A stretch of 10,648 bases of DNA from an uncultured Ruminococcus sp. (GTDB taxonomy: Bacteria > Bacillota > Clostridia > Oscillospirales > Ruminococcaceae): NCBI GenBank assembly GCA_946186215.1, contig CAMHMM010000040.1, positions 1 to 10,648 on the forward strand, in the 5' to 3' direction. Below are positions 1 through 6,752 of this stretch, piece after piece; position 1 is the first letter of the stretch; each line of letters begins with the position of its first letter. A program made the translations under genes and the position numbers. Below the pieces are notes generated by a model that was not told where the DNA came from, did no database searches, and saw nothing but the letters and a program-made list of their open reading frames with translations.

Positions 1-3000
1 GTGACAGACTTTACAGTGTTCGACAACGGAAAGGTATATATTCCGTTGAATCTCACCAACATAAATGCCAGCGATGTAGATCGCGCAACTGTCAACAGCC
101 TGAATCTGTATCGTTTTAAATTAAGCGACTACGGCTACGGAAATGGCAGCTGCAACTCTGTTGTCAATACTAATGAAGTATTGATTGCAGACGGTGCGAA
201 TACAGACTACGGATATACCAGCGCTGTACTCAAAATCACCTGTGCTCTCGCAGTTCCCCAATCCATAGTTTTATCAGAACTCCCATACAAATCAAATTAT
301 ATTAAAGGCGATCCCCTTGATCCTTCAGGCGGCAAACTGAAGATCACATACGATGACAATTCCACCAAGACTATTCTTCTTACCGCAAACATGGTGTCAG
401 GCTATGATCCCAATACCGAGGGCAATCAGGTACTCACTGTGACCTACGGTGGTCTGACCACTACCTTTAATGTAACGGTCAATGCCGGACAGTCGGATAA
501 TATAGGCTCCTATTCCCGCAGCGTTACAAACGAGGACAGCAATCCTTATTTCGGCAAATGCAGCACTATTGAGGAGAACTATACTGCTAACAGCGGAAAG
601 GCATATACCTTTGAGCCGCAGTTTGTAAAAAAATCAAACGGGCACAGGATACCCGCTCTTGTCATTGACAATTCAGATATAATAGGAAATAGTCCTATCA
701 CAGAAGCAGTCATGACATATGGTATTACGCCATCTATTTCACAAAATCCAATCCGTGGAACCGCGTTAAAAATGACGGTCAAGCTGACATCAAGCAAGGC
801 CAAAGTGACTGTCGATCCAGAATGGATCTATGTTGACAGCAATGGCATGATCGACACAGATAATGACGGCAGAACGGACTTTCCTGTTTTCGGCAATGGC
901 AAGGTATGTATACCGCTGTTTTGCAACTTTATCCAGGAAGCTGATGTAGACCAGGCAATAAGCAACTACTTTAATTTTTATTCCTATGATCTTATAGATT
1001 ACGGATATAGCGCTGGAACTGACTATATATCGGTCAAGAACACAAATGAAGTCATAGTTGCAGACAGTGGTTGTGACTGTGGATTCACAAGTGCAACGCT
1101 CAAAACCACTTACAGCCTTGCTTCTCCCGTATCTATCGCATTATCATCGCGTCCCACCAAGACAACATACACTGTTGGTGATAAGCTGGATCTTACAGGC
1201 GGCAAACTGAAGATCACATTTAGTGACCGTTCCACCTCGGTAATCGACCTCACCGAGGATATGGTCACAGGCTATGATCCCAATACATCTGGCAACCAGA
1301 CATTAAAGGTAACTTACGGCAGTCTGTCCACTACCTTTAGTGTAACTGTCAAGCCGCTTCAGGGATTAAAGGTAAGCATTGAAGCTCTTCCCGACAAATT
1401 AGATTACTTCCTCGGCGACAGCCTTGATCTCTCCGGCGGAACGCTTAAAGTGATCTATGGCGACGGAAGAACAGAAACCGTTTCAATGACACCCGACATG
1501 GTGACAGGCTTTGACAGCAGCAAGAGCGGTGTCAAGAAGCTCACCGTCAAGTATCTCGGACAGTCGGCCACATTCAATGTGAATGTAACGATCGATCCTA
1601 ATAACGCTCCTGTCATGATGGACGGAAACGGCTATGAGACCATCGCAGAGGCACTTAAAACCATCACCCGCAGCGGTGAATACCATATCGACATTACACG
1701 AAGCGTTACCGAGAACACCATTAACCTTCCTGCAAAGGCAGGCAAGATAATCCTCGGCGGTCAGGGCACTATCCTGACCACAGGCATCACCGCAAACTGC
1801 GATCTCGAACTGGGGTGCGCTGTAAAATCCTCCAAGGAAAACTCCAAACCCACACTGAAGGCTGCGGCAGGCACTACCGTTACCATTTGGGGTATGGCAG
1901 ATCTTGGTGCGGTATCAGGCGCAAAGGGCTCTAACCTTTATATTGAAAACCGCATCAGTGCAGTTTCTGTTTCCTCGTTCGACAGTGTCGCTGCATTGGG
2001 TACGCTTACTGTATCCGACAAGATATCGGGCATCGGCCATTTTGACGGCACCCTTTGTATGTCAGGCGGCACAGCAAAGAACACCGCACAGATCACATCT
2101 GTCGGATCTGCAATGATAACACTGAGATCGGGCTCCCGCGACAGCAAGGGCAAGCTTGTACTCCCCAAGCTCACTATAACCGAAATAGTAGTAGAGCTCG
2201 ACATTGCCGTTGAAGATACAAACGGAAGACAGATAGATCTCCCTGCAGGTCAGCCCATAGCATATTCCGGCGGCAGAGATCCTCTTGATACAAGCCTGAT
2301 CGTGATCTTCAATGATTCGGAAGGACATTCCGGCACTCCCGCAGAGGCATTTGCATACGGCAAGGAAATACGCGCTGAATATGCGTATGTATTGTATGTT
2401 ACTTGCGCAAATAGTTCGGCATCAGGATACTATCCCAATTTCGAAACTCTCTTTGATCGTATAAGTTCAGATACAGCATCCGTCGGATTTTATTATATCT
2501 ATCTTAATAGCGACATTCAGCCGGAAAAATTCACCCTTCCCACAGCAAAGCATATTAAACATCTCTTTATTTCCGGAGACGGAACTGCTAAGGTTCCTAC
2601 ACTGACACTGCCGGGCATTACCTCGCTTTCTCCCAAATATGACCTCGGCCTTTATAATTTGACCATAAATAATGAAAAGAACGGCAGGCAGTCAAATCTT
2701 ACCATTTCTGCAGCAGCAGATACCGAACTGACGCTTGAAACAATCAATTTCATGATACCGACCTCCGTAAGCGGTACCAAGACATCAACTCTCCTTGCAT
2801 ATAATAACATATCCGTCAAGGATGTATCCACCTTTGCACATATTACAACAGATGGACTTTCCGTAAGCGGCAAGCTCAGCGGAGTCAACGAATTCAACGG
2901 CACATTGAAGCTGACAGAAGGCTCTGCAGCCAACACAGCACAGATCACCAGCATAGATGAGGCAACTGTGATACTTACCGCAGGCCCCCGCGACAGCAAG

Positions 3001-5790
3001 GGCAAGCTGGTACTTCCCAAGCTTACCGTCAGTGATATAAGCGATAATATGCTTATCCGTGTTGTGGACAAAAACGGCAGGGAAACAGATCTTCCCGCAT
3101 CACAGATAATCGCATATGCAGGCGGCAAAAACTCAATTGCAGGCAGGATAACCATTGATAACCGCATCGAGGGCACGACCGACAAGAGCAAGGTAAAGGC
3201 ATATGCATACGGCAGCGAGATCCGCGCTGAATATGCAGATACACTTGAGCTTAACTGTTCGACAAGATCTCTCTGCAGGAGCTACCCCAATTTTGAAACG
3301 CTTTTTGCGGATATAGCTGCTGATACCGGCAACACTGACGGCAGATACGAGATCTATTTCAACGGCGACTATGCCCCCGAAAAATTCAATCTTCCCACCG
3401 CATCACATATCAAGGTAATAAACTTCTACGGCAGGAACAATACTCTCACTCTCCCGGGCGTTTCCGGCCTTACATTCAAACACAGTGTCGGGATCAGTGA
3501 TCTGGAGCTCTCAAACATCAAATCGGGCAAGGACACTCCCATGTCCATCAGCGTGGGCGCAAACTGCTGCCTCTCCCTGTGCAATGTCCGCTCGACCTGC
3601 ATCAAGGAACTCAAGGGCACCAACACATCAATGCTCACATATTCTTCAAACTGCGGCGACCTTACCGTGCAGAATATCAGCACCTTCTACAGCATCGACA
3701 CCGATGACACCGCGTTTATCAATGTAACAGGCAAGATAAGCGGCATCAACACACTTAACGGTAGGATATTCATGAGCACACCCGCTGCAACAAGCACCGC
3801 AGCGATAGATAATATCGGCACTGCTAAGTTCCTGCTCGCAGCAAAGAATAAGGACAAAAACGGCAATTACATCATTCCTAAGCTCACTGTAAAGGCTGTT
3901 ACAAATGCGCTCAACATTCAGGTATTCGACAATCCCACATATGTAATGACCATTCCCGACGGTCAGCCCATCGTTTACAACGGAGCAAAGGCTGATTTCG
4001 GAGATAAGATCATAGTTGAAAATCCCACCACCGCCTGCAGTGATACATCCAAGATCGGTGCATTCCTCTACGGTAAGGAATATCGTGCAGAGTATGCCGA
4101 GGCGCTGACTCTCGATTGCGACAATCCGGAAATAGCACGCAACTACCCCAACTTTACAGTGCTTTTCGACAAGATCAACGCTGACAACAACGGATATTAT
4201 AGTATTATCCTCAATGGTGATATCACTGTAAAGGATAAATTCACGCTTCCTGCAAAGGGCGGCAAGGGAATAGGCATCATCGGCAACGGATATTCTCTGT
4301 CACTTCCCGGAACAGCCACACTTTCGACCAAGTATGAGCTTTATATCAAGAATACAAAGATATATAACTACAACGCAAAGGGTGTATGGGCACCTCTTGC
4401 AATCAGCTCGACTAACAAGGTGATCTTCAGTGATGTCATGTTCTACGGTTCCGTAAAGGCCGATGAGTTCATCGTATCTGATTACATAAACGGCTCCACG
4501 CTCATAATGACAGGTATCGATGTAAACTACCTCAGAGGCTATACAACATTTATTGATATCGATCTTCCTATCAAAATGACACTTGTGAACAGCGGCCAGT
4601 ACAAGGTAAAGACCGCACTCCGCACATTTAACGGCGACGATGACTGGACATGGCATGATAAGGATAATAACCCTGTATGGCAGTTCAATGGTCACGGATA
4701 CTTTGAGATGACCATAGTTGACAAGAACTTTAACGAGGTAGTATTCCCCGAAGGAAAGGTTTCCACAATATTCGGCACCTTCAAGGGCAACGAACTCGGA
4801 AACGGCTCCGAATATGTTCAGATAACCAACAACGGCGGTCTTGCTCCCTTTGTAAAGCAAGGCAAGCTGGTAGTAGAACCTGCTTACGCTCCGAGATATT
4901 CCTCAGAGGTAACATACCGTGCTCTTCTGGTGGGAAATGATTTCTTTGAAAATTTGCCCAATGTACAGCACAGAAACCACGGCGATGTGAGCATGATGAA
5001 TGATCTGCTCCACAATGTCCGCGGTTCTGAAGGCGGCAAGTACCATGTTACTACCAAGTTCGACACCAGCGCAGCGGATCTGCTGGATGCCATCAGCACC
5101 ACCTTCGCCGATGCAGATGACAACGATGTTTCCCTCTTCTTCATCTCCACTCATGGCGAGGCAGAAAGCGATAAGTCCAGTCCCTATTATCTTGATTATG
5201 ATCATGAGTACAAGGGCAGCCTGCAGATGAGCTACGGTGATAACTTAAAGCTTGGCGATCTTGCAGGGGCACTTGCGGGAGTAAAGGGCAAGGTAATCGT
5301 ATTTATAGGAAGCTGCGGTTCGGGAACGGCTATCGAACCCAGACCTAACTCCGGTGAAGACACACAGGAATATGCAGAATTTGATCCCCAGCTCTTCAAC
5401 AAGCAGGTAACAGAAGCTTTTGCAGCGTTTGATACTTATGTTCCCGACGGTGACGAGGATAACTCCGGTGATTTCCTGGGCTACAACAACAAGTTCTATG
5501 TTATCACTGCCTCGGATTATGAAGAGGTAAGCTGGAGCTGGTATGAACAGGAAAATGCATATTGCAATGCTTTTATGTTCTGGATAATGTATGCGGTCGG
5601 AACATCAGGAAAAATGCCTGCAGATACCAACAAGGATGGAGTGCTCACACTCAACGAGCTTTATTCAGACATTATTGAATGGAATAATTACGAATATTCT
5701 ATGTTCTGGAGCGAAGAGAAGCAAGATTGGGTACAGCAGCACGCACAGGTTTACCCCAAGAACAGCGATTACCCGCTTTTCAGAAGATGA
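1..5790 (+). CDS. Giant multidomain secreted protein with Ig-like repeats, beta-rich tandem repeats and C-terminal caspase-like peptidase domain (5'-partial)
   Basis: 1929 residues are visible and the frame is open from base 1. The GTG at base 1 is almost surely not the start: residues 2-162 align without gaps to residues 292-452, so the window cuts into a repeat. Any signal peptide lies upstream. Order: duplicated module with Big_3 domains (residues 88-161 and 378-451), third Big_3 (458-530), four long beta-rich units (545-1630), caspase-like domain (about 1636-1925). The caspase-like fold is supported by a strand ending in STHGE (His1718) and a strand ending in IGSCGSG (Cys1772), the His/Cys dyad arrangement of clan CD peptidases (C13/C14-like). 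There is no LPXTG motif, C-terminal membrane helix or S-layer domain in the visible part, so it is either free or anchored by the unseen N-terminus. Function is inferred: an extracellular cysteine peptidase, perhaps self-processing, on a long adhesive or binding stalk. The substrate is unknown. The gene is monocistronic as far as seen and ends at a hairpin. Confidence 0.93.
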   Translation: MTDFTVFDNGKVYIPLNLTNINASDVDRATVNSLNLYRFKLSDYGYGNGSCNSVVNTNEVLIADGANTDYGYTSAVLKITCALAVPQSIVLSELPYKSNYIKGDPLDPSGGKLKITYDDNSTKTILLTANMVSGYDPNTEGNQVLTVTYGGLTTTFNVTVNAGQSDNIGSYSRSVTNEDSNPYFGKCSTIEENYTANSGKAYTFEPQFVKKSNGHRIPALVIDNSDIIGNSPITEAVMTYGITPSISQNPIRGTALKMTVKLTSSKAKVTVDPEWIYVDSNGMIDTDNDGRTDFPVFGNGKVCIPLFCNFIQEADVDQAISNYFNFYSYDLIDYGYSAGTDYISVKNTNEVIVADSGCDCGFTSATLKTTYSLASPVSIALSSRPTKTTYTVGDKLDLTGGKLKITFSDRSTSVIDLTEDMVTGYDPNTSGNQTLKVTYGSLSTTFSVTVKPLQGLKVSIEALPDKLDYFLGDSLDLSGGTLKVIYGDGRTETVSMTPDMVTGFDSSKSGVKKLTVKYLGQSATFNVNVTIDPNNAPVMMDGNGYETIAEALKTITRSGEYHIDITRSVTENTINLPAKAGKIILGGQGTILTTGITANCDLELGCAVKSSKENSKPTLKAAAGTTVTIWGMADLGAVSGAKGSNLYIENRISAVSVSSFDSVAALGTLTVSDKISGIGHFDGTLCMSGGTAKNTAQITSVGSAMITLRSGSRDSKGKLVLPKLTITEIVVELDIAVEDTNGRQIDLPAGQPIAYSGGRDPLDTSLIVIFNDSEGHSGTPAEAFAYGKEIRAEYAYVLYVTCANSSASGYYPNFETLFDRISSDTASVGFYYIYLNSDIQPEKFTLPTAKHIKHLFISGDGTAKVPTLTLPGITSLSPKYDLGLYNLTINNEKNGRQSNLTISAAADTELTLETINFMIPTSVSGTKTSTLLAYNNISVKDVSTFAHITTDGLSVSGKLSGVNEFNGTLKLTEGSAANTAQITSIDEATVILTAGPRDSKGKLVLPKLTVSDISDNMLIRVVDKNGRETDLPASQIIAYAGGKNSIAGRITIDNRIEGTTDKSKVKAYAYGSEIRAEYADTLELNCSTRSLCRSYPNFETLFADIAADTGNTDGRYEIYFNGDYAPEKFNLPTASHIKVINFYGRNNTLTLPGVSGLTFKHSVGISDLELSNIKSGKDTPMSISVGANCCLSLCNVRSTCIKELKGTNTSMLTYSSNCGDLTVQNISTFYSIDTDDTAFINVTGKISGINTLNGRIFMSTPAATSTAAIDNIGTAKFLLAAKNKDKNGNYIIPKLTVKAVTNALNIQVFDNPTYVMTIPDGQPIVYNGAKADFGDKIIVENPTTACSDTSKIGAFLYGKEYRAEYAEALTLDCDNPEIARNYPNFTVLFDKINADNNGYYSIILNGDITVKDKFTLPAKGGKGIGIIGNGYSLSLPGTATLSTKYELYIKNTKIYNYNAKGVWAPLAISSTNKVIFSDVMFYGSVKADEFIVSDYINGSTLIMTGIDVNYLRGYTTFIDIDLPIKMTLVNSGQYKVKTALRTFNGDDDWTWHDKDNNPVWQFNGHGYFEMTIVDKNFNEVVFPEGKVSTIFGTFKGNELGNGSEYVQITNNGGLAPFVKQGKLVVEPAYAPRYSSEVTYRALLVGNDFFENLPNVQHRNHGDVSMMNDLLHNVRGSEGGKYHVTTKFDTSAADLLDAISTTFADADDNDVSLFFISTHGEAESDKSSPYYLDYDHEYKGSLQMSYGDNLKLGDLAGALAGVKGKVIVFIGSCGSGTAIEPRPNSGEDTQEYAEFDPQLFNKQVTEAFAAFDTYVPDGDEDNSGDFLGYNNKFYVITASDYEEVSWSWYEQENAYCNAFMFWIMYAVGTSGKMPADTNKDGVLTLNELYSDIIEWNNYEYSMFWSEEKQDWVQQHAQVYPKNSDYPLFRR
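262..483 (+). other. Big_3 (bacterial Ig-like group 3) domain, copy 1
   Basis: Residues 88-161. The group-3 Ig-like pattern is visible: a LP-x-K-x-x-Y strand, a GD-x-LD turn, a GGKLKITY strand, an acidic/polar turn, then VSGYDPNTEG and a final TTTFNVTV strand. In this family such domains usually act as surface stalk or binding modules. Confidence 0.85.
1132..1353 (+). other. Big_3 domain, copy 2
   Basis: Residues 378-451, the duplicate of copy 1, with Y-x-VGDKLDLTGG, GGKLKITF, VTGYDPNTSG and TTFSVTV. It is the closest to the family consensus of the two duplicated copies. Confidence 0.87.
1372..1590 (+). other. Big_3 domain, copy 3
   Basis: Residues 458-530, with LPDKLDYFLGDSLDLSGG, VTGFDSSKSG and ATFNVNVT. 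It follows copy 2 directly without the upstream TDFxVF segment, so it is a domain-only repeat rather than a third copy of the whole module. It leads straight into the first long beta-rich unit. Confidence 0.87.
1633..4890 (+). repeat. Four long tandem protein repeats (about 250-287 residues each), beta-rich
   Basis: Unit starts are near residues 545, 811, 1095 and 1382 (bases 1633, 2431, 3283, 4144). Units 2-4 begin YPNFxxLF. Within units come a strand ending LPA/LPT before a G-x-G turn, LTLPG, a SG-I/V-NxxNG-type segment, KGKLVLPKLT, a V-x-D-x-NGR-x-x-x-LP-x-GQPI-x-Y segment and the closing YGxExRAEYA. Unit 1 has the divergent start YETIAEAL. Unit 4 keeps the layout but not the words: VDKNFNEVVFPEGK replaces the NGR segment and VKQGKLVVEP the closing one. 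The short strand-turn pattern and surface context suggest a right-handed beta-helix (pectin-lyase-like) or similar solenoid; this is inference. I do not recognise a named family. Units 1 and 2 share DNA identity, for example 20 bases at 2137-2156 and 2989-3008, 852 bases apart. Confidence 0.8.
4906..5787 (+). other. Caspase-like (clan CD, C13/C14-type) cysteine peptidase domain
   Basis: Residues about 1636-1929. It opens with a hydrophobic strand YRALLVGNDFF, then a D-x-SMMNDLL helix like the DV-x-MxxLL helix of bacterial caspase-like proteins. The second strand SLFFISTHGE supplies His1718 (bases 5152-5154). After KGKVIVFIGSCGSG comes Cys1772 (bases 5314-5316). Later strands include KFYVITASDYEEVSW, which matches the expected post-catalytic strand and loop. 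An EF-type loop is inserted at 1875-1886. In this clan the usual cleavage preference is after Asp, Asn or Arg/Lys; the sequence does not settle which applies here. Confidence 0.83.
5623..5658 (+). other. EF-hand-type calcium-binding loop in the peptidase domain
   Basis: Residues 1875-1886 fit the 12-residue loop: Asp at 1, Asn at 3, Asp at 5, Gly at 6, Leu at 8, Thr at 9 and Glu at 12, followed by a helix (LYSDIIEW). Only one loop is present, so this is not a dockerin pair. Calcium control of the peptidase is plausible but inferred. Confidence 0.75.
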
Positions 5791-5826
5791 TCTGAGCACA
5801 ATACACAATAACACATAGCATAAAAA

Positions 5827-5863
5827 GCTCCCCCGATGTCATACCACATGACATCGGGGGAGC
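5827..5863. terminator. Strong hairpin terminator between convergent genes
   Basis: A perfect 16-bp stem: GCTCCCCCGATGTCAT at 5827-5842 pairs with 5848-5863 around the 5-base loop ACCAC. Read on the - strand the stem is followed at once by TTTTTA (5826-5821), a classic intrinsic terminator for the small - strand gene. On the + strand the stem is followed by GGCTTGTGTTTCG, a poor U tract, so termination of the giant gene here is less certain. Confidence 0.85.
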
Positions 5864-5876
5864 GGCTTGTGTTTCG

Positions 5877-5906
5877 TCAGCGGCTGCGGACAATGGCGGC
5901 CGCTGA
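5877..5906. other. Second GC-rich stem-loop directly after the - strand stop codon
   Basis: TCAGCGGC (5877-5884) pairs with GCCGCTGA (5899-5906), and a G-U and two further pairs extend it inward. It abuts the TGA stop of the - strand gene (5907-5909). It lacks a U tract on either strand, so it may protect the mRNA 3' end or act together with the neighbouring terminator. Confidence 0.55.
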
Positions 5907-6509
5907 TCACTTTTGGGCGTTAATATCGGCCTTAACAGACTTTACAGTATCTAAAAATATCTCGCTGAACCCGGAATCAAAGCTTTCAAGCTTCTTGTTG
6001 ACCTTCTCAATTTCCTCCACCAGCTTTTCAGCTTCCTTCATATCTTTTTTGGTAGGGTTTTTGATCTTTTCAAGCTTTTCATACTTTTCGGAAAGATCGA
6101 TAAACTCCCTGCAGATGTCGCTGTAACCACGCTCTTTGGCAGCAGCTTTAACGATCTTCTTCTGCCTGGAGGCATATTTTTTCGGAGCCTTGATCCCCTC
6201 GAGCTTTTTCAAAGCCTTATCGGAATCATCGAGAGCCTTTCTTGTCTTGGAGTAATCGCCCGTTTTCAGCCCATCGATAACGGACTGTGAGCATTCAGCA
6301 TACTCATGGAAGCCATTTCTGAGCTGCTCCATATATTTCTCAGCATCCGACTGTTTAGCTTTTGAAGCCGTCCTGACTGTCATGACCTCTGCACTGACTT
6401 CCTGCCCAGTCAGCGAGAGAAAATTGCCATCGTTTGCGCTCCCCACACCTGTGATCGTGGCAGCAAGGGCAAAGGACAATACAAATGCGGCTATTCTTCC
6501 TGTTTTCAT
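5907..6509 (-). CDS. Small secreted lysine/glutamate-rich helical protein of unknown function
   Basis: 200 residues. Residues 1-25 form a signal peptide: MKTGR, a hydrophobic core (IAAFVLSFALAATITGV), then a likely cleavage site after GSA (residue 25), with a second candidate after VSA (residue 40). The mature part has almost no strand-like sequence and no cysteine except two isolated ones. Residues about 50-190 are charged and predicted helical, with KKLE, EKYEKLEKIK and EKLVEEIEKVNKKLE stretches suggesting coiled coil or a helical bundle. The start is supported by GGAGAG (6521-6516) six bases upstream of the ATG. No lipobox (no Cys after the signal) and no membrane anchor are seen. I do not recognise the family. 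It stands alone and converges on the giant peptidase gene. An extracytoplasmic binding or chaperone-like role is possible but there is no direct evidence. Confidence 0.88.
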   Translation of the reverse strand: MKTGRIAAFVLSFALAATITGVGSANDGNFLSLTGQEVSAEVMTVRTASKAKQSDAEKYMEQLRNGFHEYAECSQSVIDGLKTGDYSKTRKALDDSDKALKKLEGIKAPKKYASRQKKIVKAAAKERGYSDICREFIDLSEKYEKLEKIKNPTKKDMKEAEKLVEEIEKVNKKLESFDSGFSEIFLDTVKSVKADINAQK

Positions 6510-6515
6510 AATAAA

Positions 6516-6521
6516 CTCTCC
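6516..6521 (-). promoter_or_regulatory. Ribosome binding site of the small secreted protein gene
   Basis: GGAGAG on the - strand, six bases before the ATG at 6509-6507. It is strong and fixes the start. Confidence 0.8.
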
Positions 6522-6549
6522 AAAAACAAAATTATATTTCCTGTCACCG

Positions 6550-6577
6550 TTGCTATGTCTCTTACAGACAGTATACT
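6550..6577 (+). promoter_or_regulatory. Candidate + strand promoter overlapping the divergent one
   Basis: TTGCTA (6550-6555), a 16-base spacer, then TATACT (6572-6577). The -10 lies in the perfect palindrome AGTATACT (6570-6577), which also provides the - strand -10. If active, it would transcribe the hairpin region 6639-6696 and possibly read into the ABC genes. Confidence 0.3.
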
Positions 6578-6601
6578 AACACATTTCAGGGCGCTCATCA
6601 A
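6570..6601 (-). promoter_or_regulatory. Candidate promoter of the small secreted protein gene
   Basis: A TATACT -10 box lies at 6575-6570 on the - strand. A TTGATG -35-like hexamer at 6601-6596 leaves a 20-base spacer, longer than usual. The -10 is good but the -35 is weak. The leader would be about 55 bases. Confidence 0.35.
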
Positions 6602-6638
6602 TATAAATTCCATTATAAACAGATTAAAAAGCATTAAT

Positions 6639-6665
6639 GCAGCCTTTTCCCGATAAAGGCGCTGC
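6639..6665 (+). other. Imperfect stem-loop in the intergenic gap
   Basis: GCAGC (6639-6643) pairs with GCTGC (6661-6665). One bulged C and a further CTTTT/AAAGG segment (one G-U) extend the stem around a 6-base loop. A short TTTG follows, so it resembles a weak terminator or attenuator. It is preceded by the palindrome GCATTAATGC (6631-6640). Confidence 0.4.
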
Positions 6666-6670
6666 TTTGT

Positions 6671-6696
6671 GCTATATTCCTGTGTGGAATAATAGC
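6671..6696 (+). other. Second stem-loop in the intergenic gap
   Basis: GCTATATTCC (6671-6680) pairs with GGAATAATAGC (6686-6696) with one bulged A and the loop TGTGT. It sits six bases after the previous hairpin. Two adjacent stems in otherwise gene-free DNA may belong to a small RNA or a leader, but the stem is AT-rich and could be chance. Confidence 0.4.
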
Positions 6697-6752
6697 AGGT
6701 ATAAAAGCTCCGAGCCGCTGATAAGCGTTTCCTTTCAAATGAGAGTACGGGT

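Larger units (their letters stand above)
1..1353 (+). repeat. Intragenic tandem duplication, 870-bp period (two module copies)
   Basis: Copy 1 (bases 1-486, cut by the window edge) matches copy 2 (871-1356) at an exact offset of 870 bases with no net indel over about 161 codons. Shared landmarks are TDFxVFxNGKVxIPL, DVD, DYGY, NTNEV, GGKLKIT and GYDPNT. DNA is also conserved: a 21-base run is identical at 328-348 and 1198-1218. Copy 2 is preceded by an acidic loop (Asp285, Asp287, Asp289, then Gly290) resembling a thrombospondin-3/EF-type calcium loop; its partner before copy 1 would lie upstream of the window. The linker at residues 163-284 belongs to the same period. Confidence 0.88.

Noticed and set aside
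1..3. GTG at base 1 as the start codon of the giant gene
   Set aside because: It sits at the position matching Arg291 within a gap-free internal duplication and there is no upstream sequence or signal peptide. It is an internal Val codon.
2137..3008. CRISPR-like or mobile-element repeats from the repeated DNA runs
   Set aside because: The repeats are in frame, 852 or 870 bases apart and inside a coding region. There is no spacer pattern, terminal inverted repeat or transposase.
2652..3191. 179-codon open frame on the - strand with hydrophobic stretches
   Set aside because: It is antisense to unit 2 of the tandem repeats. The hydrophobic look comes from the complement of Lys/Asp/Glu-rich codons, and similar fragments recur antisense to the other units.
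4300..4860. 186-codon open frame on the - strand inside the giant gene
   Set aside because: It is antisense to a clearly coding, repeat-conserved frame. Its translation has no recognisable domain and no good ribosome binding site was seen.
5611..5670. Dockerin domain (cellulosome) at the end of the giant protein
   Set aside because: Only one EF-type loop is present. A dockerin needs two duplicated loop-helix segments of about 22 residues each.
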